Source: Bifidobacterium oedipodis (GTDB lineage Bacteria; Actinomycetota; Actinomycetes; Actinomycetales; Bifidobacteriaceae). From it: 64,000 nt of DNA. Position 1 is the first letter of the stretch, and every line of letters starts with the position of its first letter. The stretch is taken from contig NZ_JAAIII010000001.1 of the NCBI RefSeq assembly GCF_012932425.1, positions 310,001-374,000 on the forward strand. Reading direction: 5' to 3'. The translations under genes were made by a program, and so were the position numbers. A model generated the notes under the pieces. The model saw only the letters and a program-made list of their open reading frames with translations. It was not told the DNA's origin and did not search any database. Below are positions 16,599 to 24,385 of the stretch, piece after piece.

Positions 16599-18257
16599 AT
16601 GAACGCAGAGCAGCTTACTTCTGAATATTCCTCAACCTCGGCTCCTAAGGACGCCTGCGCCGACGTGCGTGCCGACCTGCCCGCCGACAACGGCGGTTTC
16701 ATCCGCACCTGTGGTGACGGCTTCGGCAAGGACCATGACTATATCGCCGAATTGCCCGAAAAGTCCGGTCGCGACACCATCTTCCTCGCCAAAGGCGATA
16801 TGGTGTGCGTCGCAGCCCGTGCCATCAAGGCAGGTGAAACGGTTGAGGTGGACGGCAATGACCCCGTCACCGTGCTCGAAGACGTGCCGCGAGGCCACAA
16901 GATTGCACTTGTTGACGTGCCCGAAGGCGAGAACGTCATCAAATACGGTTTCGCCATCGGCCGTGCCAAGCAGCCCATCAAACGCGGCGAATGGGTGCAC
17001 ACCCACAACATCGCCACCAACCTCGGCGCAAACCTCGAATATACCTACGAGCCTACCGACGACACGGTCAAGCCAGGTCAGCCCACCATGACCTTCCAAG
17101 GCTATCGTCGCTCCAACGGCAAAGTCGGCATCCGCAACGACCTGTACATCGTGCCCACCGTCGGCTGCATCTCCGGCCTTGTTGCCACCATGGCGCGCAT
17201 GTTCACCGCCCGCCACAATGGCAACGGCAACTTCGACTCCGTAATTGTGGCCCGCCACCCCTACGGCTGCTCGCAGCTCGGAGGCGACCTCGAATGGACC
17301 CAGAACACACTGCGCGGCATCGTCGAGCATCCGAACGCAGGCGGCGTGCTCGTCGTCGGCCTCGGCTGCGAAAACAACCAGATGGCACTGTTCAAAGCCG
17401 GACTCGAAGGCATTGACGAAACCCGCGTCAAAACCATGATCTGCCAGGATGAGCCGGACGAATTCGACCGCGCTGCAGACCTGCTCGAAGAACTCAACGA
17501 AGCCGCCAAAAACGACCACCGCGAGCCCATCCCCATGAACGAGCTCAAAGTCGGCGTCGAATGCGGCGGTTCCGACGGCATGAGCGGCATCACCGCCAAC
17601 CCCATGGTCGGACGCTTCGCCGAATGGCTTGTCAGCCAAGGCGGCTCCGTCGTGCTCTCCGAAGTGCCCGAAATGTTCGGTGCCGAAACCGTGCTCATGA
17701 GCCAAGCACGCGACGAAGGCGTGTTCCACGACATCGTCGACCTGATCAACAACTTCAAAGGCCACTTCCGCAAATACGGCGAAATCATCTCCGACAATCC
17801 CTCGCCGGGCAACAAGGCTGGCGGCATCACCACTCTCGAAGACAAGTCGCTTGGTTGCATCCGCAAGGGTGGCAAGTGTGAAGTCGAAGACGTGATCCTC
17901 TACGGCCACCGCATCAAGCGCAACGGCCTGTCCCTTATGCAGACGCCGGGCAACGACATGGTTTCCACCACCGCCAAGGGCTCCGCCGGCTGCAACCTCA
18001 TCCTCTTCACCACCGGCCGCGGCACCCCGTTCGGCTGCTTCGTACCCACCATCAAAGTCGCCACCAACACGCCCCTCGCCGAAAAGAAGAAGCGCTGGAT
18101 CGACTTCAACGCCGGCCGTCTGCTCGACGAGCCCGCCTCCGTGGTCGACGAAGATTTCCGCAAGCTGGTGCTGGAGGTTGTCAACGGGCGACGGACCAAT
18201 AACGAGAAGAATGCGATGCAGGAGACGGTCATCTTCAAAGACGGTCCCACCGAATAA
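16599..18257 (+). CDS. uxaA: UxaA-family altronate dehydratase
   Basis: The 552-residue protein joins an N-terminal SAF domain (about 30-130, DTIFLAKGDMVCVA and GEWVHTHN) to the large UxaA/GarD dehydratase domain (FQGYRRSNGKVGIRN, HPYGCSQLGGDLEW, VGLGCENNQ, GGSDGMSGITANP, TGRGTPFGC). It should convert D-altronate to 2-keto-3-deoxygluconate, an iron-dependent step of galacturonate use. Full length for single-chain UxaA. No ribosome-binding site precedes the ATG, and the -10 box position suggests a leaderless transcript. A strong nested palindrome lies upstream. No uxaB or uxaC homologue is in the window, so the supply of altronate is not shown. Galactarate dehydratase is a less likely alternative. 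Confidence 0.82.
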   Translation: MNAEQLTSEYSSTSAPKDACADVRADLPADNGGFIRTCGDGFGKDHDYIAELPEKSGRDTIFLAKGDMVCVAARAIKAGETVEVDGNDPVTVLEDVPRGHKIALVDVPEGENVIKYGFAIGRAKQPIKRGEWVHTHNIATNLGANLEYTYEPTDDTVKPGQPTMTFQGYRRSNGKVGIRNDLYIVPTVGCISGLVATMARMFTARHNGNGNFDSVIVARHPYGCSQLGGDLEWTQNTLRGIVEHPNAGGVLVVGLGCENNQMALFKAGLEGIDETRVKTMICQDEPDEFDRAADLLEELNEAAKNDHREPIPMNELKVGVECGGSDGMSGITANPMVGRFAEWLVSQGGSVVLSEVPEMFGAETVLMSQARDEGVFHDIVDLINNFKGHFRKYGEIISDNPSPGNKAGGITTLEDKSLGCIRKGGKCEVEDVILYGHRIKRNGLSLMQTPGNDMVSTTAKGSAGCNLILFTTGRGTPFGCFVPTIKVATNTPLAEKKKRWIDFNAGRLLDEPASVVDEDFRKLVLEVVNGRRTNNEKNAMQETVIFKDGPTE

Positions 18258-18365
18258 TCCGCACGGATGGCGCGTTATCGGGCTTAGCCGAAGCTCGACG
18301 TATACATATACGCCTTCGTTTCGGCACGCTCCGATACCGCGCGCAGCCGTACGGCTTATTCGGCA
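18252..18365 (+). repeat. Long palindromic element, copy 4
   Basis: It overlaps the uxaA stop region. Outer arms AATAATCCG...and CGGCTTATT pair approximately, middle arms GCGCGTTATCGG and CCGATACCGCGC pair with one mismatch, and inner arms GCCGAA and TTCGGC pair exactly. The apex at 18294-18318 is CTCGA-CGTAT-ACAT-ATACG-CCTTCG: both stem strands changed relative to copies 1-3, keeping the pairing. Confidence 0.8.
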
Positions 18366-18370
18366 AGCCG

Positions 18371-18477
18371 AATAACGTTCACAAACGGAGCGTCCTCGCA
18401 CTTTCTCTCAGCTCGACGTATGTCAATACGCCTTCGTTTCGAGACGTGCGAGGACACACGCGTTTGCAAACGTTATT
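18371..18477 (+). repeat. Long palindromic element, copy 5
   Basis: Outer arms AATAACGTT (18371-18379) and AACGTTATT (18469-18477); next AAACG with CGTTT; then GTCCTCGCAC with GTGCGAGGAC. The apex at 18412-18436 is CTCGA-CGTAT-GTCA-ATACG-CCTTCG. Confidence 0.85.
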
Positions 18478-18598
18478 GCATAACGCGTGCCGGCAAAGGT
18501 GGAATGTAAATGTGGGCAACGTGATGTGAAGTTTGCGGATGGCGAGTAGGTTGTCATCTGGAAACTTTTTCAATGGTTGTATTGAAAGGACGCATAAC

Positions 18599-18979
18599 AT
18601 GCCGCTGCCCATTGCGCCGGAGGATTCCGGCTACGATCACGCCCATGCCGTCGAACTGGCCAAAGCCGCCGGCGTCACCGACGCCGAACTCGCCGAAGCC
18701 GAAGCCTTCGCCGAAGAACTCGAAGCTCACCACGCCTGGGGGCTGCCCTTCAACGGATACTGCAACGCAGCCGGCTACGGCTACGTGTGGGAGCCGACCA
18801 TGGGCGTGGCCCAGGACGGATGGGACTCACATGCCGCGTTCCTCACGCTCAGCCGTGGCGCGCAAACCGCCGTGGTCTACGACAGCCTTGAGCGCGGCCA
18901 CGACATCGACCGCGAATCCGCCCGCCAGTTTTTGAAGCACGAGCGTGGCATCATCATCCACGCTAACCAGCCGTACTAA
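18599..18979 (+). CDS. Small acidic hypothetical protein
   Basis: This 126-residue protein is not one I recognise. The N-terminal half is a Glu/Ala-rich helix (about 15-42, LAKAAGVTDAELAEAEAFAEEL); the second half looks globular with several aromatic residues (YCNAAGYGYVWEPTMG) and ends HERGIIIHANQPY. No signal peptide or membrane segment. AAAGGA lies before the ATG at 18599; codon use matches neighbours, supporting a real gene. It sits downstream of uxaA beyond palindrome copy 5, so co-regulation with uronate use is possible but not shown. Confidence 0.65.
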   Translation: MPLPIAPEDSGYDHAHAVELAKAAGVTDAELAEAEAFAEELEAHHAWGLPFNGYCNAAGYGYVWEPTMGVAQDGWDSHAAFLTLSRGAQTAVVYDSLERGHDIDRESARQFLKHERGIIIHANQPY

Positions 18980-19054
18980 ACAACGCCCTGTCGCCTCAAA
19001 GCACAAGGCGAGTAAACAATAATTTGTATTAAGGCCGCACCAGGGTCGTACGCA

Positions 19055-19930
19055 TCATGCAGCAAGGCTGCCGTAGCGTTCGACGGTGCGGCCAATGGCC
19101 TCATCAACGGTGTGCTCAAGGATGACAGGCGCCAGCGGACGTTTGGCCGCGACAATGCGCAATATGGATTGCACATCCATCTGTCCCTCATCCACATTGC
19201 AGCGACGGATGGATGTGCCGCACGCGTACTCATCAGACGGCGCCAACGTGAAATCATCAATATGCACGGCCACAATCCGATCGCCGAAGCGTTCGAAAGC
19301 CTTACGCGTCACATCCACTTGGTCGCCGTCATTCACGGTTAAACCATTCGGGCTGGTGTATGCGGTCGCATCGAACACAATGCCCAGAAACGGCGAATCC
19401 ACGTCAGCAATCAGTCGCTCAGTTGTGGCTATGTCATAAATGGGATGATTCGCCCCCGGCTCAATGCCCACAATGGTGCCGACACGTTCACCAAACGCCA
19501 CGAGACGGCGAATTGAGGCAAGGGCTTTGCCATACATTGCCTCAGTGAAGTTACGCTCGGTAAATCCACCCGGCACCGCATCAATGGAACCTGTTTCAGA
19601 GGCGACCACAGGCGCGCCAAAGAAGCGTGCGTTGGCCAGATACGCCTCGAACTTACACAGGCCGGCTTCGCGCACGTTTTCATCCGGGTGCGTCATATTG
19701 AAATAACAGCCCATTACCGCGATATCCACGTCTTTCGCCGACAGCGCGCGGCGGATATACGAACCCATGCCAGGATTAATGTCACGGGCACCAGAAGGCA
19801 TATCGGGGAAAGACTTGGCCAAGGCGAGTTGCACATTATGCGCCCCGTAGTCGGCCAATCCTTGGGCCAACAGTTCAGGGGTTCGGCCGCTCGTCACGTC
19901 ATGCCCTCGCGCACCAAAATTAATCGTCAT
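19055..19930 (-). CDS. Sugar isomerase/epimerase-like TIM-barrel protein (AP2Ec family)
   Basis: A 291-residue protein of the xylose-isomerase-like TIM-barrel group. Visible features: VGIEPGANHPIYD with a metal-ligand Glu near 173, GIVFDATAY with an Asp near 203, VAVHIDDF with His/Asp near 240, and VILEHT with Glu near 276, the four-ligand pattern of this family. The ATG at 19930 is preceded by AAAGGCGAG; the frame is open much further (20161) without one. It is divergent from a GPH transporter with shared operator-like motifs, suggesting a sugar-acid epimerase or isomerase for the transported compound. Exact reaction unknown. Confidence 0.75.
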   Translation of the reverse strand: MTINFGARGHDVTSGRTPELLAQGLADYGAHNVQLALAKSFPDMPSGARDINPGMGSYIRRALSAKDVDIAVMGCYFNMTHPDENVREAGLCKFEAYLANARFFGAPVVASETGSIDAVPGGFTERNFTEAMYGKALASIRRLVAFGERVGTIVGIEPGANHPIYDIATTERLIADVDSPFLGIVFDATAYTSPNGLTVNDGDQVDVTRKAFERFGDRIVAVHIDDFTLAPSDEYACGTSIRRCNVDEGQMDVQSILRIVAAKRPLAPVILEHTVDEAIGRTVERYGSLAA

Positions 19931-20004
19931 CGACTCGCCTTTCTGCTCATGATTGCCGCCATAGATTGTCCGCATATAGAACGCCGCCGTCCCACGACAA
20001 CTTC

Positions 20005-20056
20005 TGGCAACAAGATTATGTGAATTTGGCAACAGTACCATACTAAAACCGGTTTT
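20005..20056. promoter_or_regulatory. Divergent operators: two TGGCAACA sites and AAAACCGGTTTT
   Basis: TGGCAACA occurs at 20005-20012 and 20027-20034 (22 bp apart, two helical turns) and a 12-bp perfect palindrome AAAACCGGTTTT at 20045-20056. They lie between the isomerase gene (left) and the transporter gene (right). Related motifs precede genes at 3587 and 16599. Confidence 0.6.
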
Positions 20057-20219
20057 GGCAGTTATGCGGTTCGCTGAGACCGATTGTGGTACAGACAGCG
20101 AGAAGTCTTCGTCGTTCCGCGCCTGAGGTGAGTTGCCGTAAGACGCGGGGTTGAGACACACGTCACCATTTCAATGGCGAATGGCGGAAACGCTTCGGCA
20201 ACAACAGAAGGGAACAATC

Positions 20220-21680
20220 ATGACCGCAGTGAAGAGTCATGTTTCATCCATGGCTGAAACGAACGGGCAAACAGGGGCCGGTACAGCACCCAAAAATGAC
20301 AAGCTCAGCTGGAGGGAGAAAATCTCCTACGGCTTCGGCGATTTGGGCAACGGCTTCATGTTCGATCTGGGGCAGGCTTATTTGACGAAGTTCTACACTG
20401 ACGTGGCGCTGATCGCCCCTGGCATCGTCAGTGTGATTTTCGCAGTAACCAAAATCTACGACGCGTTCATGGATCCGATTGCGGGTGTGTTTGTTGATGC
20501 TCGCAAAGTCGGCCCGAAGGGCAAATTCCGCCCGGTGATGATGGTCGGCGCCATCGTGTTGTCGATATTGACCATCGTCACCTTCACCATGCCGGACTTT
20601 CCGATGTGGCTGCGCATCGTCTACGCCTTCGTTACATATATGGCTTGGGGCACAGTGTATTCCTTCACCAACCTGCCTTATGTGGGTTTGGCCAACGTAA
20701 TGACCCGCGACGTGGATGAGCGTGCGCAGTTGGCCACCACGCGCCAGGCTGGCTCGCTGGGTGCCCAGTGGATCACCGGCGTGGCGTTCATCCCGATCGT
20801 CATGCTGTTCTCCGACTCGGATGGCAACGTCACCACCTTCCATGGTTACGCCGTCGCGGCCTGCATTATGGCCGCGTTGGGTGTGGGCTGCTTCGCCGTC
20901 ACATACTTCAACTGCAAGGAACATATCAAGATCAACCGCCAGAAGACCGGCAGCCGCAAGAAGGAAGGCGTTGGCGCATATCTCAAGGTGGTGTTCACCA
21001 ACAAGCCACTGCTGGCGATCATCCTGATGACGCTGTTCACAATCTCCGCGATGAACACGAACAACGCGATGATGCTGTACTTCGCGCAATACAATCTGGG
21101 CAACCAGGGGCTTCAGCCGGTGATCAACTTCATCCAGATGGGCTGCTCGGTGGTCGCCGTGCTGTCCATTCCGTGGCTGGTCAAGCATTTCGGCAAGAAG
21201 CCGGTCGCCATCGTCTGCTTTGTTGTGGGCGCTGCGGCGAACCTCATCAACTTCCTGCTGCCGACCAATCTGGTCACGTTCATCGTGTTTGTCACCATCG
21301 GATACGTGTGCCTGGCCATCCCCAACGGCATCACGTGGGCATTCGTCAACGACGTGATCGATTACGGCGAATGGCACACGGGCATCCGCAAGGAAGGCGT
21401 GACCGTGGCCGCATTCAACTTCTCACGCAAGCTGGCTCAGTCGCTGGCCGCCGTCATCACCGGTGGCATCCTTGCGGTCACCGGCTACGTCGCCAATCAG
21501 GAACAGTCCGAAGCAACGCTGGCGGGCATCAAGGGCGCAATGACCTTGTATCCGGCAGTCGCGCTCTTCATGGCGATGCTGATCCTGTTCCTGCTGTACG
21601 GCATCTCGGACAACAAATTCCGTGAAATCGCCAAGGATCTGGACGAAGGTCGTTGGGAGAAGGGCAATCTCGGCGAATAA
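20220..21680 (+). CDS. GPH-family (glycoside-pentoside-hexuronide) cation symporter
   Basis: A 486-residue membrane carrier with about 12 hydrophobic segments. Typical GPH features: KISYGFGDLGNG near the start, YDAFMDPIAGVFVDAR (the DxxxDPxxG motif) in loop 2-3, and AFVNDVIDYGEWHTGIRKEG near residue 375. Members couple sugar or hexuronide uptake to proton or sodium flow. Being divergent from an isomerase and near uxaA, hexuronate import is the likely job. The ATG at 20220 follows AGAAGGGAAC; the frame extends upstream without a start signal. A strong hairpin follows. Confidence 0.88.
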   Translation: MTAVKSHVSSMAETNGQTGAGTAPKNDKLSWREKISYGFGDLGNGFMFDLGQAYLTKFYTDVALIAPGIVSVIFAVTKIYDAFMDPIAGVFVDARKVGPKGKFRPVMMVGAIVLSILTIVTFTMPDFPMWLRIVYAFVTYMAWGTVYSFTNLPYVGLANVMTRDVDERAQLATTRQAGSLGAQWITGVAFIPIVMLFSDSDGNVTTFHGYAVAACIMAALGVGCFAVTYFNCKEHIKINRQKTGSRKKEGVGAYLKVVFTNKPLLAIILMTLFTISAMNTNNAMMLYFAQYNLGNQGLQPVINFIQMGCSVVAVLSIPWLVKHFGKKPVAIVCFVVGAAANLINFLLPTNLVTFIVFVTIGYVCLAIPNGITWAFVNDVIDYGEWHTGIRKEGVTVAAFNFSRKLAQSLAAVITGGILAVTGYVANQEQSEATLAGIKGAMTLYPAVALFMAMLILFLLYGISDNKFREIAKDLDEGRWEKGNLGE

Positions 21681-21717
21681 ATCGAGTTTCCCATCCACAT
21701 TTCCACGTGCAGTAACA

Positions 21718-21771
21718 GTGAGGCCCCGGAGTTATGCAGTGCAATTGCCATGCATAATTCCGGGGCCTCAC
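21718..21771. terminator. Bidirectional terminator between convergent genes
   Basis: GTGAGGCCCCGGA (21718-21730) pairs with TCCGGGGCCTCAC (21759-21771); inside, TTATGCA and TGCATAA pair as well. Confidence 0.75.
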
Positions 21772-21819
21772 CGTGTTAGTAGTTATTTGCTACAGACGGC
21801 CATAGCTTAAGAGAAGCAA

Positions 21820-22527
21820 CTATACGCGAGCACCGTCGTCGAATTCGTCGCGTCGCGTTTGGCTGTGTCCCTTATGCCGAATGATCAGGCCAGCGGCGCC
21901 CAGCAGGGTGCACAGGCCGAATATAGTGCCGAGCAGAGCGGCCAACGGCGGCACAAAAACCGAGGCGATCAATCCGAATACACCAACAAGCAATAGAATC
22001 CAGAACACCAGCTTGGATGTGTTCACCGGGCCGATTTGAGGATTCGGCGGTACGAAATCATCGCCGTAGCGGTCCATAACATCGTCGGCATCAAGCCAGC
22101 TGGAACCGGTGAAATCGCGGGGGCCGGACTGGTTCGCGCTTGCGCTGCTGGCTTGGGATGTGCCGGCGTTGGAAGAGTTGGAGGTGGAAGATGCCTTGCC
22201 GCGACGGCGAATACGTTCGCGCAGGGGCACCGCATCATCGGTGAACGTGCCAAGATCAAGATCCTCGACGTGCAACAGCGCCTCTTTTTCTCGGCGCTGC
22301 GCTTGCTTCTCGAACTTTCGGGCCTGTTTGGATGAAGCCACATCCTTCAAATCATCCCTGTGCGCCTCTTCGAACGCAGCCCAGGCCTTATCAAGGTCGT
22401 TTACATCACCATGCATTGACTGCGCGGGGGAGGATGGCGTCGCGGAATCAGAAGCGTGAGACTGCCCGTCATCCGGCGTGGGGGTTGGCTGCTCGTCGTT
22501 CGCGTTGCTATTGTGGTTCTCGGTCAT
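21820..22527 (-). CDS. Hypothetical membrane protein
   Basis: A 235-residue protein I cannot assign. It has a long low-complexity Ser/Asn/Gln/Glu-rich N-terminal part (about 1-160) with a charged helical stretch (SSKQARKFEKQAQRREKEA). A segment DVMDRYGDDFVPPNPQIG follows, then two adjacent membrane helices (about 178-222) separated by PPLAALLG, and a short charged tail. The same plan (cytoplasmic disordered region plus a C-terminal helix hairpin) is common among actinobacterial hypothetical proteins. I chose the second ATG (22527); another lies three codons earlier. It is divergent from the acyltransferase gene. Confidence 0.7.
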   Translation of the reverse strand: MTENHNSNANDEQPTPTPDDGQSHASDSATPSSPAQSMHGDVNDLDKAWAAFEEAHRDDLKDVASSKQARKFEKQAQRREKEALLHVEDLDLGTFTDDAVPLRERIRRRGKASSTSNSSNAGTSQASSASANQSGPRDFTGSSWLDADDVMDRYGDDFVPPNPQIGPVNTSKLVFWILLLVGVFGLIASVFVPPLAALLGTIFGLCTLLGAAGLIIRHKGHSQTRRDEFDDGARV

Positions 22528-22591
22528 AATACTCAACTGTAATCAGGCGGCAGCCCAACCGGCGACGCCACGCCTGAGGGGAGGGAGCAAG

Positions 22592-23293
22592 GTGCTCTAC
22601 TGGTTCTTCGTGAAGGTGTTCGGCCCCATCGCCCGTCATCGGCTTGGACCCTCGGTCACTGGGCTGAACAATATCCCGCGTGAGGGCGGTGCCATTATCG
22701 CCGCGAATCATTTGGCCGTCATCGACGACGCGCTTATTCCGATCACCTGCCCGCGCATGGTGCATTTCATGGGCAAGGCCGAATACTTTGAGGGCAAGGG
22801 GCTCAAAGGCAAGTTCAAGAAATGGTGGTTCACCTCTGTGGGCGTATTCCCCGTGGACCGTTCCGGCGGCAACAAGTCGCTGGGGGCGCTTGAACACGCT
22901 CGCGAAATCATTGAGGACGGCCACCTGTTCGGCATTCATATCGAAGGCACTCGCAGCCCCGATGGTCGCCTGTACAAGGGCCATACCGGTGCCGCGCGAC
23001 TGGCGCTTGAAACTGGCTGCGCGATTGTGCCCACCGCGTTGATTGGCTCCGACCTGCTGCAGCCGATCGGCACCTCCATCCCGAAGAAGGGCAAAACGAA
23101 GGTGCTGTACGGTAAGCCAATCGAAGTGTCGAAGAAGGCCGCCGAAGACATCACCCATGATGATCTTCGCGAGCTCACCGATCGCGTGACCGCTGCCATC
23201 CAGCAGATGAGCGGCCAGGAATACGTGCCCGAATACGCGCAGAAGATCAAAGCCGAGATCAAAGCCCAGCAAGAAGCCGCGTCGGAAGCATAA
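22592..23293 (+). CDS. plsC: 1-acyl-sn-glycerol-3-phosphate acyltransferase (PlsC-like)
   Basis: The 233-residue product has the acyltransferase motifs: N-H-LAVI-D (HX4D, block I) near residue 40, FPVDRSGG (block II), and EGTRSPDG (block III) near 120. These transfer an acyl group to lysophosphatidate in phospholipid synthesis at the membrane. I place the start at the GTG at 22592, preceded by GGGAGGGAG; the frame upstream runs through the divergent gene's promoter. Length is normal. Followed by a GC-rich hairpin. Confidence 0.88.
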   Translation: MLYWFFVKVFGPIARHRLGPSVTGLNNIPREGGAIIAANHLAVIDDALIPITCPRMVHFMGKAEYFEGKGLKGKFKKWWFTSVGVFPVDRSGGNKSLGALEHAREIIEDGHLFGIHIEGTRSPDGRLYKGHTGAARLALETGCAIVPTALIGSDLLQPIGTSIPKKGKTKVLYGKPIEVSKKAAEDITHDDLRELTDRVTAAIQQMSGQEYVPEYAQKIKAEIKAQQEAASEA

Positions 23294-23331
23294 GTAGCGT
23301 AGAGCGTCACTGCTTCAATAGGTTCAAATTG

Positions 23332-23378
23332 ATGTGGGGTGGGGCGAGGCCATTATGAGGTCTCGCCCCACCCCATAT
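23332..23378 (+). terminator. GC-rich hairpin after plsC
   Basis: ATGTGGGGTGGGGCGAG pairs with CTCGCCCCACCCCATAT around a short AT-rich loop. Confidence 0.7.
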
Positions 23379-23489
23379 CGTAGGTATTGGTGATTTGGGT
23401 GTTGTCTGTGGTGTTGAGCGTCTCTGCATTAAGCTCATGGTTGATGTTTCAGTTTGAAATGCATATCGACCAGTTGTTGCCGCAGAATA

Positions 23490-23789
23490 TTACGCATCGA
23501 CGAAACTGATACGCAGTTTTTTGTTGAGTGCTGCGGCAATCTGTTCCAGTAATCCTATCGTGGCATTCATCTTTCCCGACTCGATGCGGGCGATGGTTGA
23601 TTGTGGCTTATGGACTTTCTCGGCCAAATCTCGTTGGGAAAGTCCCTCCTGTTCTCGTAGCTCCATAAGCGCGACAGCTGCTGCAAGACGTTCCTTCTCT
23701 TGTGCATACTCCTGCTTGAATGTGGGGTTGCTGTGGGAATAATGTGTGATGAGTTGTTCTATTTCTGTCATTGTGGGTTTCCTTGCCAT
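23490..23789 (-). CDS. higA: XRE-family antitoxin (HigA-like)
   Basis: A 99-residue protein with a helix-turn-helix at about 43-75 (LSQRDLAEKVHKPQSTIARIESGK). It should neutralise the toxin encoded just upstream and repress their shared promoter. The start overlaps the toxin end by 22 bases, giving the toxin-first order typical of HigBA. A palindrome, CTATCGATAG, upstream of the toxin gene (24216-24225) is a likely operator. Confidence 0.85.
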   Translation of the reverse strand: MARKPTMTEIEQLITHYSHSNPTFKQEYAQEKERLAAAVALMELREQEGLSQRDLAEKVHKPQSTIARIESGKMNATIGLLEQIAAALNKKLRISFVDA

Positions 23790-24142
23790 GTGTCACGCAT
23801 ATGACGCGCATGAATTATTTCTTGCTTGGGTGTTTTCTGAGTTTTCTTAGAAAAACCGTGGGTGATAACGTACTGATTTCCGGTGGATTGAAAATACAGC
23901 GAACGATACTGGTTGCCGGACAGCTGCACACGTATTTCGAAGAGGTTGTACTCCAGTTTTTTGACCCACTGCATGCGAGTGGCGATTTCGATGCCGTGGA
24001 TTTCAATTGCCTCGATGCGTGCGAGCAGCTTTGCTCGTGCTTTTACGTCGATGGATTCCAGAAAGTCCATGAATTCGCTTGATCCATCCGCGCGCTTTAT
24101 CCATGTGAACCTCGCTTTCGGTATTGCATCAGATGATAGCAT
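23768..24142 (-). CDS. higB: RelE/HigB-like (phage Gp49-type) toxin
   Basis: This 124-residue basic protein matches the Gp49/HigB family: EFMDFLESIDVKARAKLLARIEAIE, the W-VKKLEYNLFEIRV strand, YRSLYF, and the THGFSKKTQKTPKQEI end. Such proteins are usually ribosome-dependent mRNA nucleases. It is upstream of, and overlaps, the XRE antitoxin gene. The region is more AT-rich than the flanking core genes, which fits a mobile toxin-antitoxin module. The start at 24142 has GAGAG nearby. Confidence 0.85.
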   Translation of the reverse strand: MLSSDAIPKARFTWIKRADGSSEFMDFLESIDVKARAKLLARIEAIEIHGIEIATRMQWVKKLEYNLFEIRVQLSGNQYRSLYFQSTGNQYVITHGFSKKTQKTPKQEIIHARHMRDTWQGNPQ

Positions 24143-24215
24143 ACTTGCTCTCGCTTTCTATAGGGTGAGCTGCGTTGCTCAGCGTTCTGTGAGATGAATC
24201 AACGCTAGAGAATCA

Positions 24216-24231
24216 CTATCGATAGAGTCAA
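24216..24231 (-). promoter_or_regulatory. Candidate HigA operator and promoter
   Basis: The palindrome CTATCGATAG (24216-24225) adjoins TTGACT on the minus strand (24226-24231, complement AGTCAA), a likely -35 box about 80 bp upstream of the toxin start. Repressor binding here would block the promoter. Confidence 0.45.
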
Positions 24232-24327
24232 GTGGAACAAGGAATGTGGAGAGTACTTCGTCAGTTATCCACATGATGTAGCAAATATGTGAAAATCAGA
24301 TGTTGGGTGATGACGCGCAATTACAGG

Positions 24328-24382
24328 ACAAGCACCTACGGAAGGCGATATAGCTACTATTTCAGCTTCCGTAGGTGCTTGT
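24328..24382. terminator. Terminator of the kinase gene
   Basis: ACAAGCACCTACGGAAG (24328-24344) pairs perfectly with CTTCCGTAGGTGCTTGT (24366-24382), just past the kinase stop codon on the minus strand. Confidence 0.75.
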
Positions 24383-24385
24383 GCC

